Part shown: one piece after another, positions 55,736 through 64,000 of the stretch | How the letters are laid out: the number at the start of each line of letters is the position of its first letter | Numbering within the stretch: position 1 is the first letter of the stretch | NCBI GenBank assembly: GCA_963576725.1 | Contig: OY755251.1 | Coordinates: 39,856,692 to 39,920,691, forward strand | Length of the DNA: 64,000 bases | Source: Azorinus chamasolen | Taxonomy: Eukaryota; Mollusca; Bivalvia; Cardiida; Solecurtidae | Direction of reading: 5' to 3' | The notes under the pieces: generated by a model | Database searches by the model: none | What the model saw: only the letters and a program-made list of their open reading frames with translations | Told to the model about the DNA's origin: nothing | Program-made: the position numbers and the translations under genes

Positions 55736-57652
55736 ATTTCGTTATTCGGAAGTTGAACTGCTAAATAGTTCGTTATTCGATTAACAAACTGCGAAATAGT
55801 CCCGGATTTTATATAGAAATCAATGATTCCCCTATGGCTTGAGTCAAGTGTCTCTAAAATATCATCATTAAAATCCGGAGCCATTTCGCAGTTCGTTATT
55901 CGAATAACGAAATATTTCGCAGTTCAACCTCCGAATAACGAAATGGCCATACTAAGTTTTAAATGCGTAATAATGATATTTTAGACATACTAGACCCAAA
56001 ACTTAGTTTGGCCATTTCGTTATTCGGAAGTTGAACTGCGAAATATTTCGTTATTCGAATAACAAACTGCGAAATGGTCCCGGATTTTATATAGAAATCA
56101 ATGATTCCCCTATGGCTTGAGTCAAGTGTCTCTAAAATATCATCATTACCCATTTAAAACTCAGTTTGGCCATTTCGTTATTCGGAGGTTGAACTGCGAA
56201 ATATTTCGTTATTCGAAGAACGAAGAGCACAATGGCTCTGGAATTTATATAGCAATCATTGATTCCACTATGACTTGGGTCAAGGGTATCTAAAATATAA
56301 TTATTACGCACTTAAAAATGATTTTCGCCATTTCGTTATTCGGAGTTTGAACTGCGAAATATTTCGTTATTCGAATAACGAACTGCGAATGGCTCCGGAT
56401 TTTATATAGAAATCATTGATTCTACTATGATTTGGGTCTAGTGTGTCTAAAATATAATTATTAGGAATTTAAAACTGATTTTGGCCATTTCGTTATTCGG
56501 AGGTTGAACTGCGAAATATTTCGTTATTCGAATAACGAACTGCGAAATGGCTGCGGATTTTAAATATAAATCATTGATTCCACTATGACATGGGTCTAGT
56601 GTGTCTAAAATATCATTATTACGTATTTAAAACTGATTTTGGCCATTCCGTTATTCGGAGTTTGAACTGCGAAATATTTCGTTATTCGAATAACGAACTG
56701 CGAAATGGCTCCGGGTTTTATATAGAAATCATTGATTCTACTATGAATTGGGTCTAGTGTGTCTAAAATATCATTTTTAAGCATTTAAAACTGATTTTGG
56801 CCATTTCGTTATTCGGAGTTTGAACTGCGAAATATTTCTTTATTCGAATAACAAACTGCGAAATGGTCCCGGATTTTATATAGAAATCAATGATTCCACT
56901 ACGGCTTGGGTCAAGTGTCTCTAAAATATCATCATTACCCATTTAAAACTCAGTTTTGCCATTTCGTTATTCGGAAGTTGAACTGCGAAATATTTCGTTA
57001 TTCGAATAACAAACTGCGAAATGGTCCCGGATTTTATATAGAAATCAATGATTCCACTACGGCTTGGGTCAAGTGTCTCTAAAATATCATCATTACCCAT
57101 TTAAAACTCAGTTTTGCCATTTCGTTATTCGGAAGTTGAACTGCGAAATATTTCGTTATTCGAATAACAAACTGCGAAATGGTCCCGGATTTTATATAGA
57201 AATCAATGATTCCACTATGGCTTGGGTCAAGTGTCTCTAAAATATCATCATTACCCATTTATATATAACTGTATAATATGTCTGAAATATCATTATTACG
57301 CATTTAAAACTTAGTTTGGCCATTTCGTTATTCGGAGTTTGAACTGCGAAATATTTCGTTATTCGAATAACGAACTAGGAAATGGCTCCAGATTTCATAT
57401 AGAAAGCATTGATTTCACTATGACTTGCGTCTACTGTGTCTATAATATCATTATTACGCATTTAAAACTAAGTTTGGCCATTTCGTTATTCGGAGGTTGA
57501 ACTGCGAAATATTTCGTTATTCGAATAACGCGCTGCGAAATGGCTCCGGATTTTATATAGAAATCATTGATTCCTCTATGACTTGGGTCTAGTGTGTCTG
57601 AAATATCATTATTACGCATTTAAAACTTAGTTTGGCCATTTCGTTATTTAAG

Positions 57653-57821
57653 AAATAATAAATTCATACCAGTGTTTTATCGTGCAATCGAACACTGGTA
57701 GGAGTTGCGATGCGTATTAATTAAATCAGGAGGCCGATAGGCCGAGGGATTTAATTATAAGCATCTCAACGACTACCCGTGTTCGATTGCACGATAAAAC
57801 ACTGGTATAAATTTATTATTT
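57653..57821. mobile_element. 169-bp palindromic MITE-like insertion in the satellite
   Basis: AAATAATAAATTCATACCAG and GTGTTTTATCGTGCAATCG pair with CGATTGCACGATAAAACAC and CTGGTATAAATTTATTATTT. Pairing continues inward to GATTTAATT. The loop is GGAGGCCGATAGGCCGAGGG, of the same kind as in the hairpin at 12,018. Confidence 0.8.
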
Positions 57822-58014
57822 CGATTCTAACACTTCAATTTAACTATAATTTGCACCGCCACAACGGCATTACGTTTCTTGTCGTACGAATTTTCGAAGC
57901 CATATTACGTCACGTTAAGCTGTTACAGCGCGTGTGGTGTTTTATTGAGAATTCAAACATAGATACGTCCCTTCTTTGTTTATGTAGATGTGTGCGCGAG
58001 GTGTGTTAGAATCG
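57822..58014. mobile_element. ~190-bp insertion with CGATTCTAACAC inverted ends
   Basis: CGATTCTAACAC (57,822-57,833) and GTGTTAGAATCG (58,003-58,014) are exact inverse complements. The interior is unlike the satellite (GC-richer, TTTGCACCGCCACAACGGCA). Together with the hairpin to its left it interrupts one satellite unit between CGTTATT and CGGAAGTTG. Confidence 0.6.
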
Positions 58015-58880
58015 GAAGTTGAACTGCGAAATATTTCGTTATTCGAATAACAAACTGCGAAATGGGTCCGGATTTTATATAGAAATCAATGATTCCACTA
58101 TGGCTTGTGTCAAGTGTCTCTAAAATATCATCATTAGCCATTTAAAACTCAGTTTGGCCGTTTCGTTATTCGGAGGTTGAACTGCGAAATGGCTGCGGAT
58201 TTTAAATATAAATCATTGATTCCTCTATGACTTGGGTCTAGTGTGTCTCAAATATCATTATTACGCATTTAAAACTTATTTTAGCCATTTCGTTATTCGG
58301 AGTTTGAACTGCGAAATGGCTCCGGGTTTTATATAGAAATCATTGATTCCACTCTGACTTGGGTCTAGGGTATCTAAAATATCATTATTACGCATTTAAA
58401 ACTTATTTTGGCCATTTCGTTATTCGAAAGTTGAACTGCGAAATATTTCGTTATTCGAATAACGAACTGCGAAATGGTCCCGGATTTTGTATATAAATCA
58501 TTGATTACGATATGGCTTGGATCTAGTATGTCTAAAATATCATCATTACCCATTTAAAACTTAATTTGGCCATTTCGTTATTCGGAGATTGAACTGCGAA
58601 ATATTTCGTTATTCGAATAACGAACTGAGAAAATTGGTCAGGATTTTATATGGAAATCGTTGATTCCACTATGACTGGGTTCTAGGGTGTCTAAATATCA
58701 TCTTTGTGCATTTATAGCTGGTTCTGACCATTTCGTTATTCGGAGGTTGAACTGCGAAATATTTCGTTATTGGAATAACAAACTGCGAAATGGCTCCGTA
58801 TCTAATATATACATGTAATACTTGATTCCAGTATGACTTGCGTCTAGTGTGTCTAAAATATCATTTTACAAACTACAAAC

Positions 58881-59331
58881 TATTTTGTTATTCGAATAAA
58901 AACTGCAAAATGGCCTGACTTTTATATGTACCAACGACAATTCGGTTCTACTGTATCTAGATAATAATTACAGTAAAACCCCTCTAATGCGTACACCAAA
59001 AAGAGGCATAAGTCTGGCAGAGACAGGTGTTAGCTTAATGCAGAACCAAATTATGCAGAAAAGTTCTATAAGAGCTTTCTGCATTACTTTATTCCTGCTT
59101 TAAGCTACCAGCTGCTTATAAAGACACCTATGTTTATTATTTAATTGGTCGCATTAGAGGGTTTCTACTGTACTGTTAATTTATAGCTTAATTGACCATT
59201 TCGTTATTCGTAAATTGAATTGCAAACTATTTCGTTATTCACATTCAAATAACGAACTGCGAAATATTTCGTTGTTCGTTATTCGAATAAAGAATTGCGA
59301 ACTGCGAACTGGCAGCCAACTTAACGCTGCC
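58881..59331 (-). repeat. Right terminal arm of the fold-back element
   Basis: Inverse of 48,040-48,540: GTATCTAGATAATAATTA, MITE, TACTGTTAATTTATAGCTTA, then AACTGGCAGCCAACTTAACG and GCTGCC at the end. Confidence 0.85.
58971..59170. mobile_element. TA-flanked MITE (CTCTAATGCGAACAC type), right arm
   Basis: Same family and same relative position as the MITE at 48,232, in inverse orientation. Ends CAGTAAAACCCCTCTAATGC and GCATTAGAGGGTTTCTACTG, TA outside. Confidence 0.9.
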
Positions 59332-59340
59332 TGATCCAGC

Positions 59341-61205
59341 GTCATGGTGACATTGGGTTGTTTTTTAAAATGTTATGACGTCATCAAAATGACGTCATCA
59401 AATGACGTCATGTGTGCAACGACGTCATGCATTAGCGCATTATCCTCTTTGATGTTACATCCAAATGGTCTGTACGTTCTCAGCCTCCATATCCAATCAG
59501 TTTCATGGATCTGTCTTTCAGTTCTACATGCATGGAACATCCGTTTCAAAACTACAAATCTCACATCATCACTGCTATGACCACCGATTCCAAAATGTCT
59601 GTTTATTGGCTTCTCTCTCTCATGCCTCACATCACTCAAATGTTCTTTCATTCTCTCCCGAATTTCTCTCTCAGTTTCACCGACATACACCATTATATCG
59701 CATTTACTGCATTTAATTGCATATACACATGTACTACATTTCTTTCTCTACAGTTACTATTGGTAGATATATTGTAAACTGATTGCTTATTTGTGTCACT
59801 TATACTTGACATTTCAAGAATACTGCAAGTAGCACAACCCTGTGAACAGTGTTAGTTTTTGAATGCACCAGTGTGTCACATAGATTTTTATCACGCCTGA
59901 ATGCTACGATTGGCAGTTGTTGGAATACTTCTTTAAGCCGGTCTGATTGATGCAAAACTTTTGAATGTTTGTTTACAATGTAATGTATATTCGGTAGCAG
60001 ATTTGAATACGTCAAAACTAAAGGGACTCTATTCATTTTCCTGTTAGATCTAACTGTTTGTTTCTTTACTAATGTGGCAGATCTGTCAAGTTTATCCACC
60101 CTTACCAACTGATTTTCTATCATCCTGCCACTATATCCTCTCTTCCTTAACTGACCCTTGAGTTTATTTCTTTCTCTAATATAGTCGGATTCTCTTTCGC
60201 ATATACGCTTAATTCTTAGTCCCAAACCATATGCTATGCTCTTCTTTGTACTAGGAGGATGGCAGGAAGAATTATTAAGGTACAGCTGTTTGTCTGTAGG
60301 TTTAACATAAAGATCTGTGTATATATGGCCATTGTCTATTTTAACTAGAGTGTCCAGAAATTCTATCTGATCCAAACCATATCTAAGCTCTATACTCATA
60401 TTCGGGTGAATACTGTTTGCATGTTTCGCAAAATCTTCCAGTTCTTGAACTGTACCATCCCAGATCCCGAAACCATCATCAATGAATCTCTTGTAAAACA
60501 TTGGCACTTTTTTGTGTGACATCAATTCTTCATCCCATTTCCTCATATATGAACAAGCAAAATTCTTTCCTAATTTGGAACCAACTGCCACCCCATCTTT
60601 TTGTATGAAAGTGCTATCTCCAAAAGAAAATGTGTTGTTGTCTAAAACTATTTGACTCATCTTAAGAACATTTTCTGTATCAATCAACGGATCACTTCTG
60701 TTCACAAGGCCTTCCATACATGCATCTAGTCCCTCTTTCTTTGGAACTGATGGACACAACTTTGCTACGTCAAAACAGAACAAAATGCAATTTTCTGAAA
60801 GTGGTTCATTAATCTCTGAAAGTGGTTCATTAATCTGTTAATAAAATCAGTTGTATCCCTGATGTAGCATGGTGAAGTTTCAACAAATTCACTAAGTTCA
60901 TGCTCAGCAACTTCAGCTAACCTCTCAGTGACAGTACCCATGCCACTAACTATTGTTCTAAAAGGAGCAGTTGGTTTGTGGATTTTAGGGTTCCCTTTCA
61001 ATTTACCTGGTCTGGAGTACTTTGGGATAAGATACTGTTTCATTTCTTTTGATATGGCACCTTCCCTAAACATTTTGTTTACTAGTTTTTTCACTTCTTT
61101 CAGGCTTATTTCAGTTCGGTCACTATTAGTTGCCTCATACGAATCACTTGCTAAAACCTCTTTTTTTCAAATGATACTCTATGTATACTTCCTTATCTAA
61201 AACAA
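59341..61205 (-). pseudogene. Penelope family A copy 3: RT and GIY-YIG
   Basis: On the minus strand: GKLKGNPKIHKPTAPFRTIV, then MFCFDVAKLCPSVPKKEG (motif A), DGVAVGSKLGKNFACSYM (motif B), YKRFIDDGFGIWDG (motif C), linker, and VYVGETEREIRERMKEH with PINRHFGIGGHSSDDV. Breaks: a frameshift near 61,200; a deletion plus a 21-bp tandem duplication near 60,815; a 25-bp deletion near 59,850 removing part of the Cys linker; and an 8-bp insertion near 59,730 inside the nuclease. TGACGTCA cluster at 59,375-59,412 marks the terminal region. Confidence 0.85.
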
Positions 61206-62333
61206 CTATACCTGAACATTGTCTGCAGGTCTAATCACTATGTTTTCATTGTGCAAAAACTCATAAAAAGCCTCTTTCTCATCTTTCGATATTAGCTGAC
61301 TATTCTTTTTCAAACTATTGACTATGTCATTCTTAACCAGTTCTATATATAGGTCAAGATGCCTATCCCTGCCTGAATTTGGTGTGAAGTTTCTATCTTT
61401 CTTCACCTTAAATTTATCACTAATTTGATCATTATCGTCATCATGTAGATCTACACTATCATTTTCAAAGAAATACTCTTTCAGTCTCATTTGTCTTTCC
61501 CATTCAGAAAGATCTGATAACAGTTTTACCTTGTCTATTTTTGTCCTAGATGGTAAACCCTTTTCTAAAAGAAATTATTGTGCATTAGTAAGTGGGTAGC
61601 TAGACATGTTAATAACTGATGTATCCTTATTTCTTTTATTTTCTGTAATGTTTTTGGTTGCGTAATCAGACTTAGAACGACTCTTGACACTAGAAAATTT
61701 CCTTTTGTCTAATCTTGTTTTTATTCTAGAAATTTCCGGTGGCATAGTGGTTTGGCTTTTTGTCTCCAATACATCAGATCCTTTTCCTGCAAAAACTGAA
61801 ATTTCTGCAGCTATAGGATTTTCAAACTAATCTACTGAAATGTTGGGGTTGTTACTTCCTGCAATTGGATTAACATTTGGCAAAGAACTGTCGGTAACAA
61901 CTAAACTAAAATGGTGATTTTCAAGAAGAAGACTTACCTCTCTGTTTCCACTCTCACACTTCTCACTTACAAACCTGTGCCAATTATTGTATTTCCTATC
62001 ATATGCCACGATGATAGGTATGCAATATAAATCAGTAGCAGCGTGAAGTTCTGCCTCAGTAGCCTACGATGATACTCTGCCATCAGTAAATAACTGATTT
62101 CTGATATGAGTTTCAATAACATCGTCTACCAAGTGTCTGTATGACTGCTTGTTCACATGCATGAAATTATTCAGTTCATTCTTGATGGTCTCGTGTTTAA
62201 ACTGAGTTCCATAGAAATACTGACTTAAACACCTATAAAAACAATTGCTATCCTTCACAATATTAACAATTCTGTATCCTGGCTCTGAGGTCGATGCATG
62301 ATTGAGTTCCTGCAAAGAATGCCATTTTTACAA
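61206..62333 (-). pseudogene. Penelope family A copy 3: OTU-like protease domain and linker
   Basis: One frame runs from 62,333 to 61,206 with only three stops (near 62,068, 61,827 and 61,575). It begins WHSLQELNHA, then YRIVNIVKDSNCFYRCLSQY, where D-x-N-C is the OTU cysteine-protease signature, then TDGRVSS(stop)ATEAELHAAT and LYCIPIIVAYD, and ENHHFSLVV, the position of the OTU catalytic His. A Lys/Ser-rich linker follows (TRLDKRKFSSVKSRSKSDYA), then LTNAQ(stop)FLLEKGL and LLSDLSEWERQMRLKEYF, the lead-in to the RT. All in one frame with the RT, so the parent protein was probably OTU-linker-RT-GIY-YIG. Function as deubiquitinase is inferred from motifs only. Confidence 0.65.
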
Positions 62334-62342
62334 TTAAATGAA
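62334..62342. repeat. Right copy of 9-bp direct repeat TTAAATGAA
   Basis: Pairs with 47,896-47,904 to bracket Penelope copy 3. Confidence 0.55.
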
Positions 62343-62402
62343 GAAAAAAAACGACCTGTTAATACGTGAAATCTGTCCCCCATTGAGAGCGCTAAATTAT
62401 CA

Positions 62403-62567
62403 ATGAAATTCTTAGACAAAGAAAAAAAAAGAAAATTTTTATTTTATAGCGGGAAAATAAATTTTTTAGGTTCTCATGGGATAGATATTACAGAAAAAAT
62501 ATACCAATTCTTTAAGAGAATCATAGAGAATCATACAGAATTAATATTAACACCCCAAGGTGCTTAA
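62403..62567 (+). pseudogene. Virus-like element gene 6 fragment
   Basis: ATG 62,403 opens 54 codons to TAA. After a Lys-rich start it reads KFLFYSGKINFLGSHGIDIT, EKIYQFFKRIIENHTELIL and ends TPQGA. The phrase LGSHGIDITEKIYQFF...LTPQG is one I recall from short conserved proteins of invertebrate Maverick/adintovirus-like elements. Same strand as genes 1-5 and directly beyond the Penelope insertion, so probably the next gene of the same element. Frame remains open a few codons upstream (SPIESAKLS). Confidence 0.4.
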
Positions 62568-62785
62568 AAGTAAACAAATTTATATAGCGAGTTATAATTC
62601 GAATAGACCCATAAATAAGAAGTCCCATAGACCCTTAACTAACTATTTTTTATATTGTTATAAAGGTTAGTTCGAAGAATAGAGATCTATTAGAGATGCG
62701 CCAGAACCCCCATTCTCTATACCACTCTGTTGTTTCCTAAATGTCTACAGCTCGGTGTCAGGCAATTGCATGTCTCTAATTAATC
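62568..62785. other. No recognisable gene
   Basis: May still belong to the virus-like element. Contains TAGACCCATAAATAAGAAGT and similar repeated TAGACCC words. No clear frame. Confidence 0.3.
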
Positions 62786-62788
62786 CAT

Positions 62789-63000
62789 TGCCTCATTGCT
62801 ATTTTTAGATCCAACCTCTTTGAATATATCTACAGAAAAGAGAAATGGATTTTTTTTAGAAGTGTGTAGTGTTGAAACCATTGTGATAAATAGAACATTT
62901 TCTCCTATGAATCAAATGGAGCAAATGCTCTATTTATCACAATGGTTTCAGAACATATCGTTTACAGAGGCGTCAAAAGGCGTCAATATGTGGGAATGTG
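62789..63000 (+). repeat. CCATTGTGA hairpin repeat, copy 3
   Basis: CTCATTGCTATTTTTAGATCC, then GAAACCATTGTGATAAATAG pairs with CTATTTATCACAATGGTTTC (62,874-62,949), then AGAGGCGTCAAAAGGCGTCA. Matches copies at 10,700 and 11,275. A 112-codon frame crossing it is a repeat product. Confidence 0.75.
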
Positions 63001-63430
63001 TTAACACATCGACTCAGTGGTATGAACATATGAAGAAAAAGACGATATATCATAACGTAAGACGTGTAACTGTTCCATTAACAGCATTGAATATTAATAT
63101 GTTACACCTCTTACGTGTTCTACTGATCTGTTAACAAGGCATATAGCTTTTGTTTTATAAGGTTTTACATCGCTTTAACAGTATTTCAGTCATACCACGA
63201 CGTCCAGCTAATTACAGGTGGAGGAAGACCGCAGAGGTTCCTCTTTGCAAGGAACGAATTGCATTGTATCGTGCACAGAAGAACATCAACCTACCGCAAG
63301 CCAGATGGAAGACTTCCTCACATGAACAACCAAAATGCCCCTCAAAACCGGAAATCTAGAAGAGACGTCTAGCTACTGTTAGAATATTATCCCGCTGCGC
63401 GTGTGGCTTCAAAAGAGTTAAAGACTATGT
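63001..63430. other. No recognisable gene
   Basis: A plus-strand frame at 63,150-63,359 includes YRWRKTAEVPLCKERIALYR and is basic, but has no recognisable domain. Could be part of the Penelope upstream region or chance. Confidence 0.3.
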
Positions 63431-64000
63431 AGTAAGGTTTATTTGACGATTACATTATATGCAGGAAATTACTAATACCAAGTCATACATTTCAGTTACC
63501 ACTGACGAAAAGACCATCATTTCAGACCATGTCAAAAAGTGTGAACAATTTGGAACCGATATTAAAATTACACAACATAAACTTCCTACTATGTATTGGT
63601 TACCAAAACTACATAAAAAACCATATAAAGCGCGTTTCATTGCAAATTCTAGTTCATGTACAACTACTAAATTGTCTATACTTTTGACTTCTTGTTTAAC
63701 GAAGGTAAAGGAACATGTAAAATTTTACTGTGATAAGACATGAAAATTCTGGAATAAATCTCTTCTGGTCTATTAAGAACTCTTCAGAAGTCTTAAACAA
63801 ACTTAAGAACAAAAGGTATCTTGCATCCACTGTAAGCACTTACGATTTTTCTACTCTGTACACAACTCTTCCTCATATTTTAATTAAGGATAAGCTTACT
63901 AGCTTGATCCAGAAAGTATTTGCCCGAGAAAAAACATCGTTCTTGGCATGTAATGCTGAAAAGGCTTTCTTTACTGACGAGCAAATGAAATATTACACCA
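63431..64000 (+). pseudogene. Penelope family B reverse transcriptase, runs off the window
   Basis: From about 63,459 the frame encodes SYISVTTDEKTIISDHVKKC and LPTMYWLPKLHKKPYKARF with IANSSSCTTTKLS, the fingers region of a Penelope-type RT. A 2-bp deletion near 63,738 creates a stop; the next frame gives ENSGINLFWSIKNSSEVLNK and TYDFSTLYTTLPHILIKDK (motif A). The same region begins the element at 36,259 but with many differences, so this is a different subfamily. The YLDD motif lies beyond the window. Confidence 0.8.

Larger units (their letters stand above)
55736..58880 (-). repeat. 158-bp satellite array, inverted orientation, about 18 units
   Basis: Same satellite in reverse: GGCCATTTCGTTATTCGGAG, TTGAACTGCGAAATATTTCG, ATCATTATTACGCATTTAAA. 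The switch happens at 55,720-55,740, and one unit returns to the left orientation at 55,865-56,010 before the array settles in the inverted direction, so the boundary has been rearranged. Confidence 0.9.
48040..59331. mobile_element. 11.3-kb fold-back satellite transposon
   Basis: Exact terminal inverted repeats: both ends read GGCAGCGTTAAGTTGGC inward and remain identical for the first 34 bp. TGATCCAGC is duplicated on both sides (48,031-48,039 and 59,332-59,340), and removing the insert restores the Penelope terminal sequence seen at 33,715-33,745. The inverted ends extend for at least 500 bp, then become 158-bp satellite arrays that run in opposite orientation and meet near 55,735. No transposase frame. 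Long tandem-repeat arms and a 9-bp duplication are as in Foldback/MULE-type elements. Confidence 0.85.
47905..62333 (-). mobile_element. Penelope family A copy 3, interrupted by the fold-back element
   Basis: 3' end at 47,905 (TATATAAATACTTGAACTGC and the TCTGATCTAATATTTCGACC terminal sequence), 5' truncation at about 62,333 inside the coding sequence. Without the 11.3-kb insert at 48,040-59,331 the element would be about 3.1 kb. It is the only copy here that reaches upstream of the RT, revealing the OTU-like domain. Lies within the virus-like gene block. Confidence 0.8.

Noticed and set aside
49939..56153. Many 60-80-codon frames in the 158-bp satellite (for example ITKYFAVQPPNNEMA)
   Set aside because: Each is one or two satellite units translated; the same peptide appears wherever the unit does.
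62796..63134. 112-codon plus-strand frame
   Set aside because: Its first half is the CCATTGTGA hairpin repeat and no domain is visible in the rest.

Overview
This is eukaryotic, animal nuclear DNA: AT-rich, intron-scale spacing, no bacterial-type gene packing, and almost entirely repeats. The mix of elements (Penelope-like retroelements with GIY-YIG, CR1/L2-type LINEs, TA-flanked hairpin MITEs, roughly 150-bp 'AACTCCAAAAATATTGATGCTAGAG' and 'TCAAGGTCAAGGTCATCC' repeats) fits a bivalve or other mollusc; that assignment is inference. I see no complete host gene. The only host-gene candidate is one possible terminal exon at 10,155-10,358.

Layout. 1-3.3 kb: degenerate tandem repeats and a 59-bp array split by an insertion carrying LINE 3' ends. 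3.6-7.3 kb: a near full-length LINE on the minus strand with an 848-codon EN-RT frame, a 2A-like motif and damaged catalytic residues. 7.67-9.39 kb: about 29 copies of a 59-bp hairpin satellite. 10-20 kb: a possible exon, hairpin repeats, MITEs, an internally deleted LINE, an AT-rich TIR element and an 850-bp tandem duplication. 20-33 kb: old Penelope-like (family B) remains, a 32-bp GC-rich array with 96-bp higher-order structure, a tRNA-type SINE, a nearly identical 698-bp tandem duplication, two LINE C-terminal fragments, short arrays, and an array rich in nuclear-receptor half-sites.

33.3-38.85 kb: two truncated copies of Penelope-like family A facing each other as a giant inverted repeat. 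The right copy is interrupted by a family B element with a 5-bp target duplication. 38.85-43.97 kb: a second inverted/tandem repeat complex. 44.99-45.38 kb: a possible LTR. 45.38-47.90 kb: compact plus-strand genes that look like part of an invertebrate virus-like or Maverick-like element, all broken by stops or frameshifts.

47.9-62.33 kb is the most striking part. The virus-like block appears to be interrupted by a third family A Penelope copy (9-bp direct repeat TTAAATGAA on both sides). That copy encodes an OTU-protease-like domain ahead of RT and GIY-YIG. It is itself interrupted by an 11,292-bp fold-back element (48,040-59,331) with exact terminal inverted repeats and a 9-bp target duplication, whose arms are arrays of a 158-bp palindrome-bearing satellite. 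A further virus-like coding fragment follows at 62.40 kb, and another family B Penelope RT runs off the right edge.

Nothing here works together as a pathway. The region is a layered record of insertions: virus-like element, then Penelope A, then fold-back element, then MITE-scale and satellite changes.
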